Source of the DNA: JACMPA01 sp035564115
GTDB lineage: Bacteria; Patescibacteriota; Saccharimonadia; Saccharimonadales; UBA4665
Length of the DNA: 25,035 bases
Reading direction: 5' to 3'
NCBI GenBank assembly: GCA_035564115.1
Contig: DATMTN010000029.1
Coordinates: forward strand, 1-25,035
Positions 1 through 8,955 of this stretch are shown here, in pieces. The notes beneath the pieces were generated by a model. It made no database searches. It was not told where the DNA came from and saw nothing but the letters and a program-made list of their open reading frames with translations. Within the stretch, counting starts at the first letter, position 1; each line of letters starts with the position of its first letter. The position numbers were made by a program, and so were the translations under genes.

Positions 1-2028
1 TCTTTCTTAGTAGAAGAAATGATGGGCCATTATGGTCCTGTCGGTGGAAATGCCCCTAGGAAGACTGGTGTACAAAGAGCTCAGAATGATTTAGCGGCGT
101 GGGAAAACCTAGTTGATGAGTATGCGAGCGGCACGCACGCAGGCTACTCCATTGACTGGGATAGGCAAACGACAGTTGATGTGAACAGTGCCTATTTCGG
201 TCTCGGTGATGACGACGGGTTCCATACGGACACAAATGACTCGATTCATGCGATTGCTTTTATCTATCCTGGCGGTATGTTCCGTATTCAGCGCAGTTGC
301 GGTAACTTGGTGGGAGACGCAGCACCGCCCGTACCGCCAACGCCACCAGCGTGGGGCAAGATGGTGGGAACCTCTGTAGCTAAAGATTCGAGTGGAACTG
401 TATTGAGCAACGGCTCGAGCACAGGTTCTATCGCAGCCGGAGAGACCATATACTGGACGCATACCGTCGAGGACAATAGGACTGTTGGTACGGATACGAC
501 GCCCACAATTACCGGAGACATAATCTGGGGTGGAAATACCTCTCTGAGTGGTACCACTGAATCGAACAATACCTATAGTAGGTCCTTCACAGGCAATAAT
601 GACCCTGTCACAAGAAGTCGAAGTCGTGGCACAAGCACCGCTGATATCAACAACATATACTGCCAACACATAAATGGTAATCACACCTCATCTAATGACA
701 GTACTTCGTTTAGAAGTGCCGATGCATGTGTGCGAGTCGTCACACCGGCAAATATTACGCCGCACACAAGCCTTACCCCCAATCCTATAGGAGTGGGGCA
801 GGGGTACACTGCTAAGGCATGGTACACAAATGGTGGTGGCATTGCTGGTGCTGCAACGGGCACGTGGCGTACCTGGCTTGATAACGGTGACCAAACCTAT
901 GGGGCGGGTGATACGAATGTGAGCGGCCCATCGACGTCCACATATACTGTTTCGACAAGTGGTACTACGGCTGCCGGTGCAGCAGTCACAGGTACTGCAG
1001 ATGGCTCGCACGCATACGTCTGCACTGAACTCTACAATGTTACAGCAGCTGCACCGGGAACTGTGACGGGTGATCCTTCATTGACCTGTGCAGCAATTGT
1101 CTCTCGCCCATACTTCAGTGTACTTGGTGGCGATGTAGCCGCCGGTGCGGGCTTTGGCACGAATGGAGTTGCCGGCGCAGGTATCATCGGTACAAATAAT
1201 GATGGCTCACCGAATTTTAACGGGGCATCTGCTCAGTTGGCAGCTTTAGCTCTGGGTAATATTACGTCGTTCACAACAAGCCAGAGTCCAAATGGTGGTG
1301 TTGGCCCGGCATGGACTAATTCACTAGGTGGTGGATACTCGCCGTCTGCACTTGGCTTCGCGAACACGATCCCACCAGTGGGTGCGAGCACATACGGTGG
1401 AAGCTTTGCAGGCTTAAAAGTTCAAGATTATTATGGCACTACACTAAATGGCACTACCCAGCCGAGTTCGACGATCGATGTGGCATCCCTAGCGAGCGGC
1501 AACTACTCTCATTCTGGTGACTTAACTTTGACTGCCAGCACTATTCCGGCGAGTGGTCAAAAGATAGTCCTGAAGGTAAGCGGGGATGTATATATAGCTG
1601 GCCCCATTACCTATGGTGCAGCAGGTGCTTTAACCGATATTCAGCAGTTCGAGCTCATCGTCAGCGGTAATATTTATGTGGCTCCTACTGTTGCTGAGCT
1701 TGATGGCTTCTACGCAGCCCAGGGTAACGGAACGAGTACCGGTAAATTTGTGAGTTGTGGCACTAACAGTACATCGCCATGGTCTCCGCTCTACGGTGGT
1801 GGCAACATCGCAATCTGTCATCAGCAGCTCGTTGTAAATGGTGCGGTTGCTGCCCAGAAGGTCATATTGAACCGAACGTACGGAGATATTAATGGCAGTG
1901 GTGCATCGCTTCCGCAGCAGCCAGGCGAGGTGATTCGGTTTTCGCCAATGTTGTGGGCACCTAGTGCAATCGGTCATTCCGGGGTCAACGGCTGGCAGTC
2001 GGTGACTAGTTTGCCGCCAATCCTTTAA
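1..2028 (+). CDS. Large Ser/Thr/Gly-rich probable secreted surface protein (5' partial)
   Basis: The frame is open from the first base of the window, so the N-terminus and any signal peptide lie outside; the first in-frame ATG at 19 is probably internal. The visible 675 or so residues are rich in Gly, Ser, Thr and Asn, with few charged residues and scattered Cys, typical of an extracellular beta-rich protein. From the ATG at 19, a proline-rich linker (about residues 100-110) precedes two Ig-like stretches (about 110-240 and 245-360). A C-terminal domain (about 365-669) begins at PYFSVLGGDV and contains the repeated beta-strand-like phrases SGDVYI and SGNIYV. It ends 58 nt before pilM and pilM has its own promoter. 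From position, it may be an adhesin or tip protein carried by the pilus; that is inference. I do not recognise a named family. No internal frameshift is seen. Confidence 0.8.
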   Translation, partial: SFLVEEMMGHYGPVGGNAPRKTGVQRAQNDLAAWENLVDEYASGTHAGYSIDWDRQTTVDVNSAYFGLGDDDGFHTDTNDSIHAIAFIYPGGMFRIQRSCGNLVGDAAPPVPPTPPAWGKMVGTSVAKDSSGTVLSNGSSTGSIAAGETIYWTHTVEDNRTVGTDTTPTITGDIIWGGNTSLSGTTESNNTYSRSFTGNNDPVTRSRSRGTSTADINNIYCQHINGNHTSSNDSTSFRSADACVRVVTPANITPHTSLTPNPIGVGQGYTAKAWYTNGGGIAGAATGTWRTWLDNGDQTYGAGDTNVSGPSTSTYTVSTSGTTAAGAAVTGTADGSHAYVCTELYNVTAAAPGTVTGDPSLTCAAIVSRPYFSVLGGDVAAGAGFGTNGVAGAGIIGTNNDGSPNFNGASAQLAALALGNITSFTTSQSPNGGVGPAWTNSLGGGYSPSALGFANTIPPVGASTYGGSFAGLKVQDYYGTTLNGTTQPSSTIDVASLASGNYSHSGDLTLTASTIPASGQKIVLKVSGDVYIAGPITYGAAGALTDIQQFELIVSGNIYVAPTVAELDGFYAAQGNGTSTGKFVSCGTNSTSPWSPLYGGGNIAICHQQLVVNGAVAAQKVILNRTYGDINGSGASLPQQPGEVIRFSPMLWAPSAIGHSGVNGWQSVTSLPPIL

Positions 2029-2045
2029 AACAGATATAAAAGTAC

Positions 2046-2076
2046 TTGCATAGGCGCATAGCGCTCATGCTATAAT
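2046..2076 (+). promoter_or_regulatory. Promoter of the pilM operon
   Basis: A TTGCAT box (2046-2051) and a perfect TATAAT (2071-2076) with a preceding TGC extended -10 lie in the only gap before pilM. The spacer is 19 nt, longer than ideal, but the extended -10 would compensate. The pilM ATG is 10 nt after the -10, leaving a leader of only about 3 nt. Confidence 0.65.
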
Positions 2077-2086
2077 CGGGGTAATT

Positions 2087-3127
2087 ATGAGTTTACTGAG
2101 TGGGGTTTCATCTTTTTTCGGACTAGACATCGGCACGACTGCCATCCGCTTGGTCCAGCTGCGTAACAGTGGCCAAACAAAAACACTCGTCAAATACGCT
2201 TACGTGCCAATTGACGTTAAGCTTGCCCAGAGCGATTCCAAGGCCACCCAGGGCCAGTTGGCGCAGGTCATTGCCAAGCTTGTCAGCGAAGCCGGTGTCG
2301 ACACCAAGAATGTAGCGGTCGGCCTGCCATCGAGCAGGGTATTTACGACGGTTGCAGATGTCGACCGTTTGCCTATGAACGAATTGGGCAAGTCTATTAT
2401 GTTCCAGGCCGATTCGCTCATCCCAACACCGCCGGCCGAAACCAAGATTGACTGGGCATTGGTAGGGGACTCTCCCAAGGACAAGAACAAACTCGAGGTA
2501 CTGCTCTCTAGTGTGCCGAATAAGTTTATCGAGGAGCGGCTAGACCTCATCGAGTCTATCGGCCTGAACGTCGTAGCCTTTGAACCAGATAGTCTAGCAG
2601 TTGCTCGGGCAATGACAGCAGCTGGGAGTATGGAGCCGCAACTGGTGCTGGATGTGGGCCAGTTGAACACTGACCTCGTGATTACTATGAACGGCATTCC
2701 ACGCTTGGCTCGCTCGATTCCTACTGGTGTCGATGCGATCGTCCGCTCGGCACAGCAGAACCTGAATGTTGATGACAAGCAGGCACAACAGTTTGTGTTC
2801 AAATTTGGTGCTAACAAGGAAAAGCTCGAGGGCCAGGTCTACCAGGCTATTATCGGCACCATCGACATCCTCGTTGGGGAAGTCGAGAAGTCTATCAAGT
2901 TCTTCCAGACACGCTACCCAGAGGCCAAGCTTGATAAAGTGATTGTCACTGGTGGTGCATCAACAATTCCAGATTTTCCACTGCATATTGCTAACAAGTT
3001 CGGTGTAAACGTCGAAATCGGTAACGCCTGGCGTAACGTTGCGTTTGCAGCTGACCGACAAAACGAACTGTTGGCGGTATCGAACCAATTTGGTGTGGCC
3101 GTAGGCCTGGCGGAGCGTGAGGAATGA
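2087..3127 (+). CDS. pilM: PilM, actin-like cytoplasmic pilus assembly ATPase
   Basis: PilM is the cytoplasmic actin-fold protein that binds the N-terminal tail of PilN and links the inner-membrane alignment complex to the pilus motor. The 346-aa length matches the family. The first phosphate-binding loop is visible as FFGLDIGTTAIRLVQL near residues 11-26, a second nucleotide-binding segment as LVLDVGQLNTDLVI near 190, and the adenosine loop as VIVTGGASTIPDF near 285-297. It is the first gene of the core pilus operon, and its stop overlaps the pilN start in an ATGA. The start at 2087 fits the family N-terminus and lies only 10 nt after the TATAAT, with no Shine-Dalgarno sequence. Family assignment is secure from motif and gene order. 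Confidence 0.93.
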   Translation: MSLLSGVSSFFGLDIGTTAIRLVQLRNSGQTKTLVKYAYVPIDVKLAQSDSKATQGQLAQVIAKLVSEAGVDTKNVAVGLPSSRVFTTVADVDRLPMNELGKSIMFQADSLIPTPPAETKIDWALVGDSPKDKNKLEVLLSSVPNKFIEERLDLIESIGLNVVAFEPDSLAVARAMTAAGSMEPQLVLDVGQLNTDLVITMNGIPRLARSIPTGVDAIVRSAQQNLNVDDKQAQQFVFKFGANKEKLEGQVYQAIIGTIDILVGEVEKSIKFFQTRYPEAKLDKVIVTGGASTIPDFPLHIANKFGVNVEIGNAWRNVAFAADRQNELLAVSNQFGVAVGLAEREE

Positions 3128-3816
3128 TCCAGTTCAACCTTCTTCCCGACATCAAGCAAGAGTACCTGAAGGCCAAGCGCAGTCGCCAGCTCGTCATATT
3201 CATATCAATAATTGTGAGTGGTGCGGCTCTCGCAATCCTCATCTTGCTATTCTTATCAGTCAAAGTTGTACAGCAGAAGAGTCTGAACGATGCGGACAAG
3301 GATATTACGAAGTATGGTAACCAGCTTAAGGCAATTCCTAACATCGACAAGATCCTAACTGTTCAGAACCAGCTCAAGACCTTGACCGGCCTGCATGACA
3401 ACAAGGTTGTTACCTCACGATTGTTCGGGTATCTGGCACAGCTTACCCCGGGCACAGTTACGATTAGTACTATGACGACTAACTTTGCGGCTGATACCAC
3501 TAATACGGCGACCACAGCCAATGCGGCTAGCACAATGACTATAACAGGACAGACCTCAGGCCTAGACCAGATAAATCTATACGCCGATACGCTCAAGGAG
3601 ACTGCCTTCACAACCGATGCTTCCAAGGATAGCGCGCCAGCATTCAGCAATGTTGTACTGTCGACCTTTGGGCGAAATGATAAGGGTGCAACCTACACGC
3701 TGACGTTGAGCTTTAATCCAGACATCTTTAGCAACACGAAGAAGGTAACCCTGACTGTGCCGACCATTACTACGAGCCCACAACAACAACTTTTCCAAAA
3801 AGAGGCGGGTAAATAA
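3124..3816 (+). CDS. pilN: PilN-like inner-membrane pilus assembly protein
   Basis: PilN is a bitopic membrane protein whose short cytoplasmic N-terminus is gripped by PilM and whose outer part pairs with PilO. Here the N-terminus MIQFNLLPDIKQEYLKAK carries the typical NLLP motif. It is followed by one membrane helix (about residues 21-43), a coiled-coil-prone stretch (about 45-85) and a Thr/Ala-rich extracytoplasmic domain to residue 230. The ATG overlaps the pilM stop by 4 nt, pointing to translational coupling, and GAGG just upstream could serve as ribosome binding site. The pilO ATG follows the stop directly. The C-terminal domain is divergent, so the call rests mainly on the N-terminal motif and gene order. 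Confidence 0.85.
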   Translation: MIQFNLLPDIKQEYLKAKRSRQLVIFISIIVSGAALAILILLFLSVKVVQQKSLNDADKDITKYGNQLKAIPNIDKILTVQNQLKTLTGLHDNKVVTSRLFGYLAQLTPGTVTISTMTTNFAADTTNTATTANAASTMTITGQTSGLDQINLYADTLKETAFTTDASKDSAPAFSNVVLSTFGRNDKGATYTLTLSFNPDIFSNTKKVTLTVPTITTSPQQQLFQKEAGK

Positions 3817-4494
3817 ATGGCATCTAACGGAATTACTAGCAAACGGGTACTGATAGACAAGGCCAACAGCTCATTGGTGGCTATGACCGCGGTGGCGGCC
3901 TTCATCACAGTGTTCTCTTTAGTGGCCAGTAAAGCATTGTTTAGCCAGCTTACATACCAGAACCGGGTTTTGAAGGAAAAACATGCAACAGTTGCTCGAC
4001 TGCGCAGTGATCTTACGGCCGGTCAGCAGCTGGCTACCTCATACAAGGCGTTTACTACGACGGTTACGAATGCGATTGGGGGCGACCCTAATGGTGCTGG
4101 CCAGCAAGATGGTAATAATACAAAAATTATTCTAGACGCCTTGCCAAGTAACTATGACTTTCCGGCGCTGGCGACAAGTATTGAACAGCTCATTACGAGT
4201 ACGAATGGACTGAAGATCAATAGCATAAATGGTACCGACGATGAGGTTGCTCAGAGCGCCAATGCCACCAGTAGCACGCCCACCGCTATTCCGATGCCAT
4301 TTACGCTCACGGTTGAAGGTAACTACCAGGCAATTCAGGATTTTGTGGGCAAGCTTGAGCACTCCATACGACCATTCCAAGTACAGACGGCGACAATTTC
4401 TGGTGATCAGTCTGACTTAAAGCTTGACCTAACTGCCCAGACTTTCTATCAGCCGGCCAAGAAACTTACAATTGGGACAAAGGTGGTCAAGTAG
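3817..4494 (+). CDS. pilO: PilO-like inner-membrane pilus assembly protein
   Basis: PilO partners PilN in the membrane alignment complex of type IV pili. This 225-aa protein has one N-terminal membrane helix (about residues 20-43), a coiled-coil region (about 45-70) and a ferredoxin-like outer domain; the stretch FTLTVEGNYQAIQDFVGKLE near 165-185 is the recognisable PilO-like part. Its ATG directly follows the pilN stop, and GGCGGG about 10 nt before the start is a plausible ribosome binding site. Position between pilN and pilB and the shared architecture support the call. The middle (about 85-100 and 145-155) is low in complexity and probably disordered. Confidence 0.82.
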   Translation: MASNGITSKRVLIDKANSSLVAMTAVAAFITVFSLVASKALFSQLTYQNRVLKEKHATVARLRSDLTAGQQLATSYKAFTTTVTNAIGGDPNGAGQQDGNNTKIILDALPSNYDFPALATSIEQLITSTNGLKINSINGTDDEVAQSANATSSTPTAIPMPFTLTVEGNYQAIQDFVGKLEHSIRPFQVQTATISGDQSDLKLDLTAQTFYQPAKKLTIGTKVVK

Positions 4495-4496
4495 CC

Positions 4497-4754
4497 ATGA
4501 AGCAAAAAGACATTGCACTTATCATCGTCATTATCTTCTTTAGTGGTGTAATTTCCTTCTTTATATCTGGAAAGATATTCGTGACGCCAAGTAATCGTGA
4601 GCAGAAAGTTCAGACAGTCGATGTGATTGACTCAAGCTTCCCGACGCCAAGCGATAAGTACTTTAATAAGGATTCTATTGATCCCGCTCAGTTAGTTCGA
4701 ATTAGTGCCAATAACAACCAGAACCCGTTCAATAGCCCAACACCAACCCAATAA
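4497..4754 (+). CDS. Small single-helix membrane protein in the pilP position
   Basis: The 85-aa product has a hydrophobic helix at about residues 6-27, then a polar tail rich in Asn, Pro, Ser and Gln. It starts 2 nt after the pilO stop and ends 15 nt before pilB, so it is part of the pilus operon. In two-membrane bacteria this slot is held by the lipoprotein PilP, which bridges to the secretin; this protein has no lipobox cysteine and is half as long. It may be a reduced accessory subunit of the PilN/PilO complex, but that is inference from place and topology. No named family is recognised. Confidence 0.75.
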   Translation: MKQKDIALIIVIIFFSGVISFFISGKIFVTPSNREQKVQTVDVIDSSFPTPSDKYFNKDSIDPAQLVRISANNNQNPFNSPTPTQ

Positions 4755-4769
4755 GCCGAGGAGCAGCCG

Positions 4770-6581
4770 ATGAAATTACTTTCTGCGGACGCCCAAACCC
4801 AGGTAGAAGATGCGCTGGTTGCTGACAAGGTCATAAGCCAGAGTGACCTTGACGCTATAAAGGCTAAGGCAATGGCCGATAGCGCGCCGCTCTTCGGTGC
4901 ACTTGTCGACAGTGGCAAAATTACCGATGAACAGCTTGTGAAGGCGACCGCCCAGGTCAGCAAGATTCCATATGTAAACCTCACGACCGCCAAAATTGAC
5001 CCCAAGATTCTGGCATTACTTCCGCAGGATATTGCAGAACGGTATATGGCTGTACCCTTGGGCGAAATGCAACATCGTCTGGTCGTTGCGATGTTGGATG
5101 CCGGGAACGTCCAAGCTGTCGACTTCCTCAGTAACCGTATCGGTAGGCCTCTCAAGGTATATGCGGCGAGCGAGGAAGGTATCCGCCAAATTCTGCACCA
5201 GTACAGTATCGATATCTCCGATGAAGTTACCGAGACCATCGATGGCATGAAGGCCGCTGAAGAGAAAGAGCAGGCTAACGCAAAAGATACCAAGGCTGGC
5301 AAAGAAGCTGCCAGGGCTAGTAACATCAAGACGATTGTTCAGGACTCGCCGATTAGTAAGGCACTGACCAGTATCCTAGAATACGCTGCCAAGAACCGTG
5401 CCAGTGACATTCACATCGAGCCGCTCAAGGATGGTCTGAAGATCCGTTGTCGTGTAGATGGTATCTTGCGTGAAATCATGAAGTTGCCGAAGAGTACCGA
5501 ACCACCACTTATTTCGCGCATCAAGATTCTCTCGAACCTCAAGATTGATGAACACCGCATACCACAGGACGGTGAGTTTAGTGTGATGGTTGCTGACAAG
5601 GAAATAGACCTGCGTATCTCTATCAGCCCAGTGGTGTGGGGCGAGCAAGTGGTTATTCGTCTGTTGGATAAGTCTGGCACGAGTCTGCACCTCGAAGATA
5701 TGGGGTACACCGGTCGGGCACTGCGTACTATCAAGTCTGGCTTGGAGCGCACAAATGGTATGATTCTGACCTCTGGGCCCACTGGTTCTGGTAAGTCGAC
5801 CAGTCTGTACGCGCTACTCCAAGAGGTGAAGAGTGATGGCGTGAACATTGTGACACTCGAGGATCCAGTCGAGTACAAGATGGACGGTATCAACCAGATC
5901 CAAGTGAACGCTGATGTTGGTCTGACGTTTGCCAGTGGTCTACGCTCTATCCTACGTCAGGACCCCGACATTGTGATGGTGGGGGAGATTCGTGACAAGG
6001 AGACGGCTGAACTGGCCGTTCAGGCCTCGCTAACGGGGCACTTGGTGTTTAGCACGCTGCACACTAACTCGGCTGCCGGCATTCTGCCACGGTTGCTTGA
6101 TATGGGTATTGAACCATTCCTGATAGCTAGTACGGTACACACCGTGATTGGTCAGCGATTGGTGCGCCGGCTAGGCAAGAACACCGAAACGTATCAGTCA
6201 GACCCGGCCGAAACAGCGGCAGTCAAAGAGACCCTAGGCATGCTGCTTCCAGAGGATGCAGCCAAAATGCCAGAGGTCGCCAAGGACCTAGGCTACGAAA
6301 GCTTGCCTCTTAAGGGTGATACCGCTTATACTTTACGCAAGGGTGTAGACAGTCCAGATACACCTGGTGGTTACAAGGGTCGAATGGGTGTCTACGAGGT
6401 CTTTGACGTCAGCGAAGAGATCCAGCAACTTATCCTGAAACGAGCGACAAGCTCGGAAATCCAAGAAGTAGCCCAGCAACAAGGCATGGTAACCATGCGC
6501 CAGGACGGCTATCTGAAAGCATTGACTGGCAAGACGACCATCCAGGAAGTTAACCGAGTTGCGTCAGCGGACAGTGCGTAA
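4770..6581 (+). CDS. pilB: PilB, type IV pilus extension ATPase (GspE family)
   Basis: PilB is the cytoplasmic hexameric motor that powers pilus extension. The 603 residues comprise an N-terminal MshEN/T2SSE-N-like domain (about 1-155), a charged linker (about 155-185), the second N-terminal domain with ASDIHIEP (about 210-217), and the ATPase core. The core carries Walker A GPTGSGKST at 336-344, Walker B DPDIVMVGEIRD at 398-409, and a His-box region TGHLVFSTLHTN shortly after. GAGGAG 6 nt before the ATG is a strong Shine-Dalgarno sequence. Most family members bind zinc through four cysteines after the His box; here those places (near RRLGKNTE and RKGVDSPDTPGGYKGR) have none. The overall fold and GYKGRMGVYEV remain, so the protein should still be functional. 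Confidence 0.96.
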   Translation: MKLLSADAQTQVEDALVADKVISQSDLDAIKAKAMADSAPLFGALVDSGKITDEQLVKATAQVSKIPYVNLTTAKIDPKILALLPQDIAERYMAVPLGEMQHRLVVAMLDAGNVQAVDFLSNRIGRPLKVYAASEEGIRQILHQYSIDISDEVTETIDGMKAAEEKEQANAKDTKAGKEAARASNIKTIVQDSPISKALTSILEYAAKNRASDIHIEPLKDGLKIRCRVDGILREIMKLPKSTEPPLISRIKILSNLKIDEHRIPQDGEFSVMVADKEIDLRISISPVVWGEQVVIRLLDKSGTSLHLEDMGYTGRALRTIKSGLERTNGMILTSGPTGSGKSTSLYALLQEVKSDGVNIVTLEDPVEYKMDGINQIQVNADVGLTFASGLRSILRQDPDIVMVGEIRDKETAELAVQASLTGHLVFSTLHTNSAAGILPRLLDMGIEPFLIASTVHTVIGQRLVRRLGKNTETYQSDPAETAAVKETLGMLLPEDAAKMPEVAKDLGYESLPLKGDTAYTLRKGVDSPDTPGGYKGRMGVYEVFDVSEEIQQLILKRATSSEIQEVAQQQGMVTMRQDGYLKALTGKTTIQEVNRVASADSA

Positions 6582-6619
6582 AATTAAAGACATGAATGAA
6601 AGTGGTGGGGAATACTAGC

Positions 6620-7687
6620 ATGCAAGGTCAGCCAAGAATCGAAATCCTTCTCGAAGAAGTAGTGAAGAAGAAGGCCTCAGACCTCCATTTACAAGTGGGC
6701 TTGCCGCCAATGTTGCGTGTTGATGGAGCTTTGGCTCCGGTCACCGGTGCAGATGCACTTACCGAAGAAACAGTAGAGCTGCTTATCTTTGCAATTCTCG
6801 ATGAAGACCAGAAGCAGATTCTGCTAAAAGACAAGGAATTTGACTTCAGTTTTGCTTTTGGTGATCTGGGTCGCTTCCGTGTAAACGCCTTCCATGAACG
6901 GGGCAACTTGGCCGCTGCGCTTCGTCTTATTCCTAACGAAATCCTCACCGCCGAACAGCTCGGTCTGCCGCCAATCTTTAGTAAGTTTGCCGAATACCCT
7001 CGTGGCCTGGTACTCGTGACTGGCCCAACCGGTTCTGGTAAGTCTACTTCACTGGCTGCACTGATCCACAAGATTAACATGGAGCGAGCCACGCACATTA
7101 TTACCATCGAGGACCCTATCGAGTACACGCATAAGTCCAAGAAGTCAGTTATTGTCCAACGAGAAGTGCACTACGATACCTACTCGTTCAGTGCCGCACT
7201 GCGCTCGGCTCTCCGTGAAGACCCAGATGTCGTGCTAATTGGTGAGATGCGTGACCTCGAGACGATTGCATCAGCTATTACTATCGCCGAGACCGGGCAC
7301 TTGGTATTCGCCACATTGCACACCAACAGTGCTGCACAGAGTATCGACCGTATGATCGATGTTTTCCCGCCACACCAGCAGCCACAGATTCGTGCCCAGC
7401 TGAGCAACATCCTGATGGCTATTGCTAGCCAACGACTCATCCCAACGATCGGTGGCGGACGCATTGCAGCAGCGGAAATCATGATTGCCACACCAGCCGT
7501 GCGTAACATTATCCGTGAGGGCAAGACCCACCAGCTCGACGCTGTTATTCAGACTGGAGCAGAGTTTGGTATGCAAAGCATGGATAAGACGCTCGTCAGC
7601 CTCATTCACGCCGGTACCATCAGTTACGATGAAGCACGTAACTTCGCGATTGATATCGATGAACTCGATAGGTTGATGAGGGACTAG
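6620..7687 (+). CDS. pilT: PilT, type IV pilus retraction ATPase
   Basis: PilT depolymerises the pilus and gives twitching and DNA-uptake type retraction. The N-terminus matches the family (KKASDLHLQVGLPPMLRVDG). Walker A is GPTGSGKST at residues 135-143, the Walker B region EDPDVVLIGEMRD starts near 200, and AVRNIIRE at about 293-300 corresponds to the AIRNLIRE signature that separates PilT from PilB. I chose the ATG at 6620 because GGTGGGG lies 9 nt upstream and the product then begins like other PilTs; an earlier in-frame ATG at 6596 would add eight residues and has no good ribosome binding site. It lies just after pilB and 11 nt before pilC. Confidence 0.95.
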   Translation: MQGQPRIEILLEEVVKKKASDLHLQVGLPPMLRVDGALAPVTGADALTEETVELLIFAILDEDQKQILLKDKEFDFSFAFGDLGRFRVNAFHERGNLAAALRLIPNEILTAEQLGLPPIFSKFAEYPRGLVLVTGPTGSGKSTSLAALIHKINMERATHIITIEDPIEYTHKSKKSVIVQREVHYDTYSFSAALRSALREDPDVVLIGEMRDLETIASAITIAETGHLVFATLHTNSAAQSIDRMIDVFPPHQQPQIRAQLSNILMAIASQRLIPTIGGGRIAAAEIMIATPAVRNIIREGKTHQLDAVIQTGAEFGMQSMDKTLVSLIHAGTISYDEARNFAIDIDELDRLMRD

Positions 7688-7698
7688 GACACTCACAG

Positions 7699-8922
7699 AT
7701 GTTGACATACAACTATCACGCACGTAACACCGCCACCGGCGAACAGGTAAAGGGAACTATTCAGGCTGACAGTGAGAGTGCTGCCGCCAAGCTTATTTCT
7801 CAGCAGGGCCTGAGCCCAACCGACATTAAGCTCGCTTCAAACGGCTCGTTCCTGGGCGGCAAACTCGGTTCCCGCGTAAAGACACGTGATCGAGTCTTAT
7901 TCAGTCGTCAGTTGAGTACGCTCATCAACGCTGGCTTGCCACTGTTGCAGGCACTGCGCAGTGTGAACGAGCAGACTACCAACAAGAATCTTAGAGTGAT
8001 CCTGGCTCAAATCATCGGCAGCCTCGAGGGCGGCGGTACATTATCTGCGGCGTTAGCGAAGCACCCTAGAGTTTTTAACCAAGTATATGTGAGCATGGTG
8101 GCCGCTGGTGAGACATCCGGTACGCTCGACAAAGCCTTGGACCGCCTGGCTATTCAACAGGAAAAGGAAGCTGATCTTATCTCCAAGGTCCGTGGCGCTA
8201 TGACCTACCCATTGGTCGTGGTGGCAGTGATGGTCTTGGTCGTGGGCTTCATGATCGTTAAGGTTCTGCCGCAGGTCAAGAACATCTATTCGGGCTTTAA
8301 CGGTGTACAGTTGCCCTTACTCACCCGGATCCTCTTGGCGATTTCTGACTTCACAATCCACTACTGGTGGGTCGAGGTACTTGTACTTGTTGCATTCGCT
8401 TTTGCTGGTACTCGCTATGCTCGTACTGGGCCGGGCAAGGAAGTGGTCGATGCGCTTAAGATGAAAGCTTGGCCTGTGGGTCCGCTGTTCATGAAAATGT
8501 ACATGGCACGCTTCTCTCGTACCGGTTCGACACTCATTGCCAGTGGCGTACCACTGCTGCAGATGCTAGAAATCACGGCCAACGCAGTAAACAACGTACA
8601 CATCCAACGTTCGATCACGAAGGCATCTGAGAAAGTCCGCGGTGGTAAGTCCCTGGCAGATGCACTGGCCCAAGATCCACACTTCTTGCCATTGGTACCG
8701 AGCATGCTGAAGATCGGTGAGCAATCCGGTGCTATGGAGCAGATGTTGGCCAAGGCAGCTGACTATTATGAAAAAGAAGTCGACAACCAGGTCGCTACGA
8801 TCTCATCTATCATCGAGCCGGTTATGATGGTTATGCTAGGTATCGTGGCCTTCATTATTGTGGCGGCCGTACTATTACCCATTTATGGTCTGGCGGGCAA
8901 TAGCCAGTTTACTGGTGGGTGA
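7699..8922 (+). CDS. pilC: PilC, inner-membrane platform protein (GspF family)
   Basis: PilC is the polytopic platform that couples the PilB/PilT motors to pilin insertion and removal. The 407-aa length is normal. Two copies of the GspF domain are visible, each with the conserved phrase around AAGETSG (about 135-141) and KIGEQSGAM (near 338-346). Membrane helices lie at about 171-192, 220-240 and 377-400. The N-terminus begins Y-HARNTATGE-VKGTI, as in many family members. AGGA 9 nt before the ATG serves as ribosome binding site. It closes the pilM-to-pilC operon; the major pilin follows as a separate unit. Confidence 0.95.
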   Translation: MLTYNYHARNTATGEQVKGTIQADSESAAAKLISQQGLSPTDIKLASNGSFLGGKLGSRVKTRDRVLFSRQLSTLINAGLPLLQALRSVNEQTTNKNLRVILAQIIGSLEGGGTLSAALAKHPRVFNQVYVSMVAAGETSGTLDKALDRLAIQQEKEADLISKVRGAMTYPLVVVAVMVLVVGFMIVKVLPQVKNIYSGFNGVQLPLLTRILLAISDFTIHYWWVEVLVLVAFAFAGTRYARTGPGKEVVDALKMKAWPVGPLFMKMYMARFSRTGSTLIASGVPLLQMLEITANAVNNVHIQRSITKASEKVRGGKSLADALAQDPHFLPLVPSMLKIGEQSGAMEQMLAKAADYYEKEVDNQVATISSIIEPVMMVMLGIVAFIIVAAVLLPIYGLAGNSQFTGG

Positions 8923-8930
8923 TAATAGCC

Positions 8931-8939
8931 TGTGGATAA
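8931..8939 (-). promoter_or_regulatory. Consensus DnaA-box sequence upstream of the major pilin
   Basis: TGTGGATAA here is the reverse complement of the consensus DnaA box TTATCCACA. It is a single copy, 17 nt before the proposed -35 of the pilin promoter. One 9-mer can occur by chance, so binding is not established. Confidence 0.3.
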
Positions 8940-8955
8940 CTCCTGCCAATAACAC

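Noticed and set aside
109..684. 191-aa minus-strand open frame
   Set aside because: It is antisense to the large surface protein gene, has an Arg/Cys-rich composition and no promoter or ribosome binding site.
2200..2817. 205-aa minus-strand open frame
   Set aside because: It is antisense to pilM and is Ser/Thr-rich, as expected from a shadow frame.
4688..5329. 213-aa minus-strand open frame
   Set aside because: It lies antisense to pilB, whose domains are certain; the product is low-complexity and matches nothing.
8420..8753. 112-aa minus-strand frame
   Set aside because: It is antisense to pilC and has no initiation signal.
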